Shown here one piece after another: positions 55,401 to 64,000 of a DNA stretch of 64,000 nt. Within the stretch, counting starts at the first letter, position 1, and each line of letters opens with the position of its first letter. Under the pieces are notes generated by a model. That model was not told where the DNA came from and did not search any database. It saw only the letters and a list, made by a program, of their open reading frames with translations. Source of the DNA: Pachyseris speciosa (Eukaryota > Cnidaria > Anthozoa > Scleractinia > Pachyseridae); assembly GCA_016490735.1 (NCBI GenBank), contig JAEMWC010000092.1, positions 1,484,014-1,548,013 of the forward strand, in the 5' to 3' direction. The position numbers and the translations under genes are program-made.

Positions 55401-56179
55401 ACAAAGTTCATTGTGTTGCATATGGTATTGATTTTGAAGCTGTAGACGTTCCATCAAGTGTTTACGACTTCACAGAAGCTTATAAAATCGTGAATGAAAA
55501 AATACTATTACAAACTGATTTAGATTTGAATGGTTTTGATGTGAAAGAAAATGAAAATTGGTTGTTTGGCGGAGACAATGGTGAATTGACAATGCTAAAT
55601 AATATTAATATGAACAGCTATTTAATAAAAGAGGCTAAACTTGGTGGTGATTTAAATCTGAATGGCTATAGAATTCATAATAATAGTTTAAATCTATTTC
55701 GGTCAAGCGTTACAGGTGTAACTATGGAAACGGCTTTCGATTTGGGCGGATTTGCTCTTTACAGACCGAAATTAGGAGGTGATCTAAATTTGAATGGGAA
55801 TGGAATAATCGGTCAAATACAATATTTAAATTGCTCTGTCAAAGCCAAACGAGGACATAATAAGAATGTTTTAAAGACTGTATTGATAAATGGCTCTGAT
55901 TTTTTAGTTATTCATAACAATAACTTTTATATTAAGAAAATGTATATCATACAAGGAACAAGCCCCGGAATATTTTATTTCAAGACAAAAGCTGAAGGTG
56001 GTGGGCCTTTGCCATTACCAGCAACTGTTTATGAACACAGACAATCTTCTTTAAGCAGAAACATCACAACGGTCAACATCAACAAATCATTATCGAGAGG
56101 CTATTTAATCATTGATTATTCACATCCTAATACAGGTGCATTTGATACAACATTCACACTTGAAGTAATTATGAATTAA
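52487..56179 (+). CDS. collagen-like fibre protein with internal triplication (three frameshifts)
   Basis: Starts MGLFNDLPTPDN, then about 19 Gly-X-Y triplets (residues 18-75), then phage-tail-fibre-like modules of the type NKRLTNVGEPNSNKDAVN...YV repeated many times. A beta-rich domain of about 200 residues occurs three times (about 52850-53470, 53925-54530 and 54960-55560), each opening with an FKFLLEDI-like phrase. Breaks of -1 at about 53475, 53875 and 54240 split it into frames 52487-53506, 53524-53940, 53973-54254 and 54251-56179. The total span is a multiple of three, as three lost bases predict. It is probably a trimeric surface fibre. It is not a host collagen. Confidence 0.8.
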
Positions 56180-56195
56180 TCTAAAATAATATTAT

Positions 56196-57267
56196 ATGGG
56201 ATTATTCAATCAAGATAATACAAGAACTGGTGAAAGAGGTCCAAAAGGTGATAAGGAGATGGTTTTATTCCAACACATGACGGTCATCATGATATCAACA
56301 ATAAAAAATTAACCAACCTCGCACAACCAACCACTCACAATGATGCGGCTACAAAAGGATACGTTGACACAGAAATCACACCTTTGATTAAAAGAGATGG
56401 AATTATTGCAATGACCGGTGTATTGGATCTCGGAGGTAGTAGAATAACATATGGTGACGATGGAGTATCCGATAATGACTTTGTCACTAAGAAACAATTG
56501 GATCTGAAATTAGATAGAGCCACTTATATTATTTCAAATGCGTTACCTGGTATTCCAGTCCTCAATGGGATTTCAGTTGCTTTAATACCCTCTTTGACTG
56601 TATTAACTGCTGATGCCAACAACAGAGCTTCAAGTTGGCTGGATCCTGTTAATAATGCAGCTTTCACACAAACAAACAATTCGAAAAAGCCTTCACTTCT
56701 GAGGAATTCTGTTAAAAAAAGATTCTTCGTGAGGTTTGATGGAACTGATGACTATTTAAGAATGAACTCATTCGATGTTGCAAAAGTCGCTGGGTCAAAT
56801 GGTAACACATGTACTATCATGATCATCGCCGAAACAAAACAAAACAAGTCAAGGCACAATCTCAATTTCAATGGGGTAAAGGTAACATCCGTTTTGGTGT
56901 TCATTTACCATGGGCCGGTGGGACATGTTACATTGATTTTGGTTCAGTATCTAACGGCAGACTTTCCGTTTCTTCTTTATCAAATCTGACTGGAAACATT
57001 GAAGTATGGACTATTCGTGTCGATGGATCTGATCTTGAATTATTTAGAGGTGTATCATCGATGACTCCAATCGCAACTACATCAATAACAGCAACATTGT
57101 CTGGGAGTGTACAAGAAATGTTCCTCGGTTGTCAAATTCATACTGATGGTTCTGCTATTAATTTCTGTGGAATGGATCTGTATGGTTTTGCTGTTTGGGG
57201 AAAAACTTTGACTGATGAAGAAATTAAGAACATGCATCGATTTATTGAAGACTATTACGATCTGTAA
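56196..57267 (+). CDS. second collagen-like fibre protein with LamG-like tip (two frameshifts)
   Basis: Starts MGLFNQDNTRTGERGPKGD, a paralogue of the first fibre's N-terminus, with a few Gly-X-Y triplets. It then has two tail-fibre-like modules (NNKKLTNLAQPTTHNDAAT). The C-terminal half is a concanavalin/LamG-like jelly roll: FFVRFDGTDDYLRMNS, then GFAVWGKTLTDEEIKNM. Breaks of -1 occur near 56250 and 56860. The span fits two lost bases. The C-terminal domain suggests glycan binding at the virion surface. Confidence 0.75.
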
Positions 57268-57289
57268 AATTTGTCTAATTGACTATTAT

Positions 57290-57711
57290 ATGATAAAAGA
57301 CATTATTAAATACGTGAAATACTTTATCAGAGAAACCAATGAACGTAATCCTGACATAGATGGCTCGATTTTGAAATCAGCTTTGGTGTACCAATATCTG
57401 TATCACAAACATTTCAATGAATTTATCCAAATCAAAAGCATCATAGAAACTCACAAGGACATTGGACTCATTGGACCGGGTAGTGGTTGTCTGACATGCT
57501 TCTTGGAATCTACACTTGGTTGGATTGATACACTGCAAACACATGGTATACTTCATGATGCTTTCGGAAGATTCTATAATGCTTATTTCATTAGACCGTG
57601 GATATTGTTATGCGACACCTTCTTTGTTCACATCAAAGAGAAGAAAAGGATCTCCATTATGCGGCCAGACATCTGGTTTGTTATATTGCATTGTCAAAAG
57701 AATCATTATAA
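57290..57711 (+). CDS. small protein of unknown function (one frameshift)
   Basis: Starts MIKDIIKYVKYFIRETNE after GTCTAATTGACTATTATATG. The reading keeps to one frame until about 57650, where a -1 shift leads to a stop at 57709-57711, just before the next ATG at 57721. Without the shift the frame would run through the next gene's start. Contains CLTCFLESTLGW. No family recognised. Confidence 0.55.
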
Positions 57712-57720
57712 ACAATATAT

Positions 57721-58209
57721 ATGTCAGTCAAGCGAAAGAATATATTCAGCTGGAATCATATTTCAGGTGAATTAACAGAAGATCAGGTAAATGAATTAAA
57801 AAGCTATTACCACACATATCACAGAAAGTGTTGGGCTTACAAACAGGCTGTCAAAAGATTCAAAAAATGGAAATTACTTGGCAATTCGGCATCCATTTTA
57901 TTTGCAACCGGCGGTCTTGCTGCAAGTATTTCAACCGGCGGTGTAAGTTTAGTTGCCATCAGTACAGTATCAATGTTAATACAAGGCTGGATGAAACATA
58001 AAAACCTTGATCTGAAAATACAGAATTGCACATATGCCTATCAAAGCTACCAACACCTTCTGAATACAATAAAGGAAACCATGAGAAGTGGCAATTTTGA
58101 GGCATCAACTATACATTCAACCATGAAATACATTGACGATTATGTCGTTGATAACAGCCCTATCATAGACAAGTATTTTGTCAAATATGATGAAAAATTC
58201 ACTGTCTAA
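57721..58209 (+). CDS. membrane protein with a hydrophobic hairpin
   Basis: 162 aa, uninterrupted. A charged N-terminus (residues 1-45), then a long hydrophobic stretch (about 50-85; SILFATGGLAASISTGG and VSLVAISTVSMLIQGW) able to form two membrane helices, then a helical C-terminus. The layout resembles 2-TM SLATT-type domains, but that is only a suggestion. Its tail overlaps the end of the convergent gene by 11 bp. Confidence 0.6.
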   Translation: MSVKRKNIFSWNHISGELTEDQVNELKSYYHTYHRKCWAYKQAVKRFKKWKLLGNSASILFATGGLAASISTGGVSLVAISTVSMLIQGWMKHKNLDLKIQNCTYAYQSYQHLLNTIKETMRSGNFEASTIHSTMKYIDDYVVDNSPIIDKYFVKYDEKFTV

Positions 58210-58762
58210 TAATTTTGATAATAACATCAAACATTTGCAATAAGATTTCAATCCAATATTGGTCATAAAATTTTAATGTTTTCTTTGATCTAGTAACTAT
58301 TATTTTATCAAACGGGAGATCGAGCATTAGAAATATTTGCTTGAGCATGAATTTAGTGCTAATCATTCTTTTACGCGTTTTGTTCACCAAGGGAAGCACT
58401 TTGTCTATCTCTTCGAATATTTTCAATATTTTACCCTTATCTTTTACAGAAATTTGAAATTCATTCTTGTGACATATTTTATTTATTACATTTTCAATAT
58501 GATACTTCCGGTGATATACAGACTTTCGCTTTATTTTATACATATTGTCATGAAAATCAATGTATTCTTTCACAACATTGTAACCATGAACTGAACCACA
58601 ACTTACGCATATAATCGCTCCATTATCATTTAATGTTCTCTGTTCATCACAGCATGGTTCTTCTATTTTGACATTATGTTCTGCTATTCTCTCATCACAA
58701 AAAGGACAATGGTATTCTCCGTTTGATATCAATTCGATGTGGATATCTGAATTACAACTCAT
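58199..58762 (-). CDS. zinc-ribbon transcription-factor-like protein (VLTF3/TFIIB-like)
   Basis: 187 aa. The N-terminus has a zinc ribbon (HCPFCDERI, then ICVSCGSVHGY). It is followed by a helical part with KIKRKSVYHRKYHIENVI and TRKRMISTKFMLKQIFLML, like cyclin-fold repeats in TFIIB or late transcription factors of large DNA viruses. It probably directs transcription of late genes of the element. The start ATG follows ATAATAGTATAG. The only minus-strand gene in the right end. Confidence 0.65.
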   Translation of the reverse strand: MSCNSDIHIELISNGEYHCPFCDERIAEHNVKIEEPCCDEQRTLNDNGAIICVSCGSVHGYNVVKEYIDFHDNMYKIKRKSVYHRKYHIENVINKICHKNEFQISVKDKGKILKIFEEIDKVLPLVNKTRKRMISTKFMLKQIFLMLDLPFDKIIVTRSKKTLKFYDQYWIEILLQMFDVIIKIIRQ

Positions 58763-59044
58763 TCTATACTATTATATGAGATATTATTTCTTTATGTCAC
58801 TAACACATGACGTCACGACACAGCTGTGTCGGTCTACAAACAATAGCATAAACTTTTTATCAAAATGCTTCTACTTCTGATAAAAATATCAGAAAATTAC
58901 AAACGAGATACAATTCTGATTGGTTAGAAAATAATAGCTATAGGCGATGAGTCATTTCCTGTTTTTCCGAGAATGTCACGCTTGGTGGTTTTCCTCTTTC
59001 TCCCGGCTTATCTCTTTTTGTAAACGCGATTTTTGTATAGTAGG
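58763..59044. other. non-coding right end inside the inverted repeat
   Basis: About 280 bp between the last gene and the right inverted repeat. It includes TGACGTCACGACA and an AT-rich stretch. No gene was found. Confidence 0.5.
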
Positions 59045-59274
59045 CCCCTTGTTCCGCCAAGTGGTATCATGTTGTTCTTTTTTCTTGTCGCGGTTAAACG
59101 CATTTTCGATTTTACCCCCCTAAATCCGCTTTTTTGAAAATTAAACAGTTTTCCTTAAGTAATTATTTTGTTTTTCCTTAAGTGTTAAATTAGATTTTTT
59201 TAACTCTTTATGCAAAATGCTTTTTTTATTTGTCGAAAAAGTATGTGAGTTTTTGACATTACAGCACCAGTAGT
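59045..59274. repeat. Polinton right terminal inverted repeat
   Basis: 230 bp, complement of 40107-40336. It ends CCAGTAGT next to the target duplication CCTTTA. Confidence 0.9.
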
Positions 59275-59326
59275 CCTTTAGAGTGGCTTCAGCTTACCAA
59301 ATCACATTAATTTGTGAGGTATATCC
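59275..59326. mobile_element. hammerhead-ribozyme element, right part
   Basis: 52 bp identical to 39845-39896, the start of the 256-bp unit. It continues the unit that is interrupted by the Polinton at 40106, and ends at GGTATATCC before the 14-bp LINE target duplication. Confidence 0.8.
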
Positions 59327-59340
59327 GTTTAACTTCATGG

Positions 59341-60029
59341 GTCGAGGATGGTGGCTGGAGTCCGTGGATGGTGGGGTTATTTCTGATGTGAATAGCCATT
59401 ATTTCAGCGGTGAGTACATAGAGGGGCATGGAGAGGGCACAGCCTTTACGGAGTCCTCGCTCTAACGATATAAAGGAGGTGAACCAACCGTTGACTTTGA
59501 CGGTGCTGTATACAGAACGGTAGAGGAGCAGGATCCATCGTATGAAGTGTGGCCCGAAGGCGAAAGCTGCGAGAGTTTTAAAGAAGAAAGAGTGTTGTAC
59601 GCGGTCGAAGGCTTTAAGTTGGTCGATAGAGATCAGTGTGAGTGGGTTATTATGGATAAAGGGCCCGGATTTATGGACATTGGCGTAGGTGATGGCGTCG
59701 CGGAGAAGACTAATATTGTCGTTAATAGTGCGGCCAGGGATGCAGGCGGTTTGGTCGGTGCGGAAAATGTGAGGTAGGACTTGAGTAAGGCGTGTGGCAA
59801 GAGCTTTGGTTAGGATTTTATAGTCAGTGGTGAGGAGAGTAATCGGACGCCAGTTTGAAAGTCTGGTCCGGTCGCCTTTCTTGAAAATAAGCGTGATGAT
59901 ACCACGGCGTTGGGTGAGGGTGAGAGCATAATTATGAACAGCAGCTAGTTCCGGTACGATTAGATGCCAAAAGTGTTGATAGAAATTTGTTGATAAGCCG
60001 TCGATACCGGGGGATTTATTTTTTTCCAT
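59341..60029 (-). pseudogene. LINE reverse transcriptase, N-terminal half
   Basis: GIDGLSTNFYQHFWHL (motif 1), RLSNWRPITLLTTDYKIL, DQTACIPGRTINDNI, LISIDQLKAFDRVQHS (motif A, catalytic Asp) and LRKGCALSMPLYVL (motif B) define the fingers and palm. It stops at the inserted elements just before motif C, which is at about 39650. The set resembles the Tx1 branch of L1-like LINEs. Confidence 0.85.
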
Positions 60030-60504
60030 GGACGTTAGGGCGGCATGGAGTTCCCGTTCAGTGATTTCGCCTTCGCACGATTCTCTATCGGGGGTGGTAA
60101 GTTGGGGGATGGAGGTGTTGAAGATTTCGTGTTGTGCAGCTAGATTGGTTTCGTCAGCAGTGTAAAGTGATTGATAAAAATGACGTGTTTCTTGTAAGAT
60201 AGCGCGGGTGTCAGTGATGGCTTGTTCCGATTGGCGGCGTTTCGCAAGGGAGAAAAAATAGCGGTGCTTTTCTCTCCCTCTTCTGTAAAGCGGGCTTTAG
60301 TGCGGATTTTTATGGCGTCTAATTCTCGTTGTTCAAAGTTTTTCTTTACTGAGAAGGTAATGGGAGATGGCGGTTTGGTCGCCAGTGGCGGCTTGACGGC
60401 GTAGGTGGTCGATGTTTTTCTCGAGCTGAGTGCGTTCGTTTCAGGATGGAAGAGCGCTTAATGGAGATAGTTTTGAAGTGCTGTTTTGCTTTTTCCCACC
60501 AAGT

Positions 60505-60951
60505 CAGGGGCACCCAACGAGCCAAATCAAGCAAAAGCTGTAGAAAGGCATTTTTAAGTACCTTATGGTGTTTGAAGCCTGTTTAAAGCGATTTTTTTAT
60601 AAGCTAGAAGAAGTTCATCTGTTCGGATTCCCTAGCTGAAATTTTAATTGCCCGAAAATGTTAGGGAACAAAATCTTCCTTTGAGAAAATGCAAGTTGAA
60701 ATGAACTTTCCACGAACTTTCTAGGGAACTATTTTCTTTCCGAAAATGCTAGCTGACGTTTTTGTCTGCCAAAAACAGCAATTGCGACCTTTCCGAAAAC
60801 CTCAGGGGCTAGGATTTCCCAATTTCGAATCTTTTAGGCTACGTTTTAGCTACGAAAATCCGGGTGCACTCTTAAATCGACGCCGAAAGTGCAAGGCGAA
60901 TTACCCTCCACCGAACAGATATCTACCGAAACTTGTCGTTGGGTGCCCCTG
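60505..60951. mobile_element. hAT-like MITE inside the LINE
   Basis: Ends CAGGGGCACCCAACG and CGTTGGGTGCCCCTG. ACCAAGT lies on both sides (60498-60504 and 60952-60958), a 7-bp duplication close to the 8 bp usual for hAT elements. The LINE protein frame resumes across the insertion. Confidence 0.8.
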
Positions 60952-60958
60952 ACCAAGT

Positions 60959-61859
60959 GAGGAGCGTATCATAGTGGTGTTTGCGTGTAAGCCAATCGTT
61001 CCAAAAATTAGTTATTTCCGTTTGAAAGACTTTGTCGGTTAAGAGTTCGTTGTTAAAATGCCAGTAGCCGGGGCCACGTGGCTGGGAGTCAAAATCAAGA
61101 GAGAGTGAAATGGCATCGTGGTCGGAGTGAGCGTAGGGGATGATAGAAGCTGCAGTGATGTAGGGGCTGAGAGCGGAGCTGATGAGAAATTTGTCGATGC
61201 GCGTGCGAATAAGAGAATTATTGTTGTGAGTGTTTCGGCCAGTCCAAGTGTAATCGCGTTTTTGCGGGTATCGTTCACGCCAGATGTCGATGAGGTTGTG
61301 ATGCGATGTAATGATATTAAGGGTGTTGACAGCACTTTGTCGGGGGTCAGGGTTTCCGCCAAGTTTATCCAGTTTAGGGTCTGATATAGACTTGAAATCG
61401 CCTCCGAAGATGTTGGTATGAGTAGAAGAAGATACAAAGGGAGAGATGGAAGAGTAGAAAGTTCGGCGTTCGGTATCAGTGCGAGGGGCATAGATGTTAA
61501 TAATGTTGATAGCGTGATCGTCAATATTGATAGTGATATGGATGATTCGACCATCTTGATCACGGTTTGGTTTGCGTGACGTTGGGTGAGAAGTGTGGGT
61601 TGAAAAGAATGGCAACACCTTTTGCAGTTGCGGATCCATTACTGAAAAAGATCTCACCACCCCATTCGCGTTTCACCTGATCAGCGATGTCAGTCGTCCA
61701 GTGTGTTTCTTGTAGAAGAATAATGTCATACTTATGGCGTTTGAAAAAGTGGAAAGCGGCATGTCGTCGGACGGGGGACCGTAAGCCAAGGGCGTTTAAA
61801 CTAACAAGGCTGCACATGACAGTGAATAAAATGAGGGAGGTGGAGATAGAACAGGCCAT
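60959..61859 (-). pseudogene. LINE apurinic-type endonuclease
   Basis: Two frames (61560-61859 and 60959-61660, shifted) carry IILLQETHW (catalytic Glu), INIYAPRTD, GGDFKSISDPKLDKLGG, TRIDKFLIS and PYAHSDHDAI (catalytic His at the end). This is the APE-type endonuclease of non-LTR elements, which nicks the target for reverse transcription. Confidence 0.85.
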
Positions 61860-61990
61860 AGTTGGAGATGTTAGGGGGGAGCTGATGGATAGAGGTGCAC
61901 ATTAGTGAGGTGTTCCTTTTTCCCGGCGGCATTGGAGCGTTGTTTAAACGGTCAAGCAGCACACTTGTTTTCGCTTCGGCAGGAACAATG

Positions 61991-62021
61991 CAAGCGGTAC
62001 AGATGACCGCTAGGCCACCGA
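61991..62021 (-). pseudogene. 5' half of the split tRNA-like sequence
   Basis: The minus strand reads GTCGGTGGCCTAGCGGTC (acceptor strand and A box) and then the duplicated ATCTGTACCGCTTG. It pairs with the 3' half at 37619-37670. A second partial copy of the same head follows at about 62034-62060. Confidence 0.6.
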
Positions 62022-62154
62022 CATTCAGCATAGCGGTACAGATGACCGCTAAGCCACCGTCATTCAGCGTAGCTGATGAGGTAAAAATAGTTTTACTTAT
62101 TATTAGTGAGCGCTTACGCAGAAACGCCGGAAGTGAGCTTTGTGGATGAAACAT

Positions 62155-62346
62155 AAGAAGAAGAACGGACGGTAATTTTAGACCCGGGCGACCGCGAGAC
62201 GCGGGCAGCCCGAGTAATAAGAAGAAGAACCGTCGCCAATTTTAGAACCGGACGACCCGCGAGACGCGGGAAGCCCGAGTAATAAGAAGAAGAACCGTCG
62301 CCAATTTTAGACCCGGGCGACCCGCGAGACGCGGGAAGCCCGAGTA
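62155..62346. repeat. three tandem units of about 65 bp, GC-rich
   Basis: Units run AAGAAGAAC(C/G)G...CAATTTTAGACCCGGGCGACC and then CGCGAGACGCGGGAAGCCCG. The first unit differs at several positions. The sequence just before it (GCCGGAAGTGAGCTTTG) is also found inverted near 9265-9285, so it belongs to a dispersed family. Confidence 0.8.
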
Positions 62347-62554
62347 AAAAGAAAGCGGCGAGGGGAGAAACTCGAACATTGTTTTATTCCTCGGGCTCCA
62401 TGCGTTCTCAAGCGTCTCTTACCGCAAAACTCGGATCCCGTAGTCACTCGAAAAGAGACGGTGTTCGCGTGGTTATATCAGATACCCGCTTATGACTCAT
62501 TTTAAATAACAGTAGAAAATATAACAAAGGAATAGACCATTTGAAATGCAAAGC

Positions 62555-63194
62555 CTTTAAAGTGGTACTATGATCAAATTTTTACCCCTTGATATTTTAG
62601 GTGTATCACATAGAAGTCCATGAAGAATAAAAATGCCGTTTATCGTTGGAAATAATCTAAAGTATGCCGATTTATCGTTTGAAATATCATAAGCATAATG
62701 AGCCTATTAGTTCCGGAGATATTTAAGTTTTAAAAATGTGCAAAATATGCAAATGAGATTACTGATGACGTCATACACTCAACCCAATATTATATCAAGT
62801 ATATAAATAGAGCTATCTCTGTTAATTTGCAGCGCAGACCATTGAAACTTGGTAGGCCAATAGTTCTACAGGAAACACACCTACTACTATAAAAAATTCT
62901 GTTCATGGTAACTCACTCTTTTCCAGGCCCCACCCACTTGATTTCAGTATGTTAGTGATTTTCAGGTCAAAAAACATTAAATGAAGCCACGAACTAGAGC
63001 TAACATATTTATATGCTTGCTGGATCATGCATGTGACGCACCATTAGCAAATATCAAAATGGAACGCTAAAGGTGGCCAGAAAAGCCTTTAATATTGGGG
63101 AGGTCTGGAACCCAGTATGTTGCCATGGTAACAAAACAGTAAAGCTCGTATTGTGGAGCACATTTAGTAGAATCTTACTGCAAAGAATCAAACC

Positions 63195-63226
<32 letters not shown>

Positions 63227-63435
63227 CATCATATTTGATCAAAATTTGGTTGAGTGTATGACGTCATCACTTGGCTAATTTGCATATTTTAAAAACTTGA
63301 ATATCTCTGGAACGAAAAGAGATATTTGAAAACAGTAAACAGCATTTTTTCTTCTCATACATACTTCTTGTTTATGTTTTAAAATGGCTTAGATAGGAAA
63401 GATGCCATTTTCGTCATAGTACCACTTTAAAGCTG
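62555..63435. mobile_element. MITE of about 880 bp
   Basis: Ends CTTTAAAGTGGTACTATGA and TCATAGTACCACTTTAAAG are exact inverted copies. Inner parts also pair (GATGACGTCATACACTC words). No coding capacity. Confidence 0.8.
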
Positions 63436-63835
63436 CATACCTACTCAAATATTACGACAAAGAGAGACTGATCCATTTGGATCTGCTACCGCTTACCTAT
63501 GAGGCAGCTATGACCGCGAGGTCAAGGATTTAGTATTTCTTTATAAGGCCTTATACGACTATATTGACATTGATATTAGTTTTATTAAGAGCGTTAGTCA
63601 CGGCCATACTCGACGATCTCAATCAAGTGACATAAGGTATTTGGAAACGCCTCCCTGTAAATCAGCTACCTATCAGTCCTCCTTTTTAAATCGCAGTATT
63701 AAATTAAGGAACCTGATATGTAAACTAATTCAGGCCAGTGACTTTCTAAACATAAAGACTTTTAAGAATAGTATAACTAACTTGTACAAAGGTGAATTAG
63801 CAAATGTCTTTGACTCCGACAAACCATGTTCATGG
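63424..63835 (+). mobile_element. LINE 3' fragment
   Basis: The reading KYYDKERLIHLDLLPLTYE, then FLYKALYDYIDIDISFIK, KSATYQSSFLNRSIKLRN and NSITNLYKGE is the C-terminal part of a non-LTR reverse transcriptase. It has one frameshift near 63520 and is followed by another MITE. Confidence 0.6.
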
Positions 63836-64000
63836 CCAAACTATCGAACAAAGTTGGATTCAACGTTCCAACTTTGTTCGATCCAACATTGTTCCGACCG
63901 TTTGGCCGCATGTTGGATGATGTTCGTCCAACAATGTCCTGCTTGATCAAATGTTGGATGAGTTTTGCTTTTGATCAAACATTACGTCCAACAATTCTGT
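63836..64000. repeat. MITE edge, CAACATTGTTGGA family
   Basis: GGCCAAACTATCGAACAAAG and inverted TTTGGCCGCATGTTGG-type words resemble the MITE at 20390-21308. It continues past the window. Confidence 0.5.

Larger units (their letters stand above)
40107..59274. mobile_element. Polinton/Maverick (adintovirus-like) element, 19.2 kb
   Basis: It has 230-bp terminal inverted repeats starting ACTACTGGTGCTGTAAT and a 6-bp target duplication. It encodes the hallmark set: protein-primed DNA polymerase B, retroviral-type integrase, adenain-like protease, packaging ATPase, double-jelly-roll major capsid protein and minor capsid protein. Left-half genes are on the minus strand and most right-half genes on the plus strand, diverging near 51,800. 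Most long genes contain single-base frameshifts. The element lies within the hammerhead repeat inside a LINE. Confidence 0.93.
37671..61990 (-). mobile_element. L1/Tx1-like LINE carrying nested insertions
   Basis: The LINE is about 4.2 kb without its insertions: 37671-39671 and 59341-61990, minus a MITE at 60505-60951. It is flanked by the 14-bp duplication CAAGCGGTACAGAT (37657-37670 and 61991-62004) inside a tRNA-like sequence. Reading on the minus strand: endonuclease (60959-61859), linker (about 60029-60504), reverse transcriptase (59341-60029, then 38830-39671 and on), and a CCHC zinc knuckle (about 38290). The 3' end is an A-rich tract. Frameshifts separate the parts, so the copy is inactive. 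Confidence 0.85.

Noticed and set aside
40382..57711. Programmed ribosomal frameshifting at every junction
   Set aside because: About 16 sites without a common slippery sequence are implausible as programmed events. Deletion errors or decay explain them better.
62072..62095. Hammerhead core starting at CTGATGAGG
   Set aside because: No GAAA and no stem II partner follow the core.

Overview
The window looks like eukaryotic nuclear DNA from an invertebrate animal, most likely a cnidarian such as a coral or sea anemone. It is AT-rich, has short exons with GT-AG introns, and is packed with tRNA-derived SINEs, DIRS, Penelope-like and LINE retroelements, many MITEs and one giant Polinton/Maverick (adintovirus-like) DNA element. 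The phylum is inferred from this repeat mix, not from a marker gene.

Layout. 1-3300: tRNA-like SINE pieces and a broken minus-strand gene of a cysteine-rich multicopy family. 3300-10400: mostly non-coding, with two 5'-truncated LINE copies and SINEs. 10500-14700: hAT-like and THAP-like fragments and a decayed DIRS-type retroelement. 15775-24813: a seven-exon plus-strand host gene with a cyclic-nucleotide-binding domain (CNBD2-like). Its introns carry a Penelope-like element with two inverted hammerhead ribozymes, nested MITEs and a 650-bp foldback. 25000-27400: diverged repeats. 30402-33095: a three-exon gene for a small membrane protein. 33229-36654: a TIR transposon whose ends are inverted arrays of a 44-bp repeat, holding a Penelope RT remnant that is itself split by a MITE. 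37619-62021: a four-level nest, in which a tRNA-like sequence is split by an L1/Tx1-like LINE, the LINE by a hammerhead-ribozyme element with a 256-bp unit, and that element by the Polinton. 62000-64000: GC-rich tandem repeats, a MITE and a LINE fragment.

The Polinton (40107-59274, 19.2 kb) has 230-bp terminal inverted repeats and a 6-bp target duplication. Its minus-strand left half carries protein-primed DNA polymerase B joined to an SF1 helicase with a C-terminal GIY-YIG domain, a basic protein, a zinc-finger protein, a VRR-NUC nuclease, an integrase with chromodomain, a PLA2-like protein, a zinc-ribbon protein, an adenain-type protease, the major and minor capsid proteins and a coiled-coil protein. 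Its plus-strand right half carries the packaging ATPase, two collagen-like fibre proteins and small proteins, with a zinc-ribbon transcription-factor-like gene on the minus strand at the far end. Together this is a virion-forming gene set: replication, integration, capsid, maturation protease, genome packaging and surface fibres. Almost every long gene is interrupted by single-base frameshifts, nearly all of them losses, and the protease has Arg where the catalytic His is expected. This copy is therefore either decaying or affected by assembly deletions. Many of its genes share a motif immediately before the ATG that may be a promoter.
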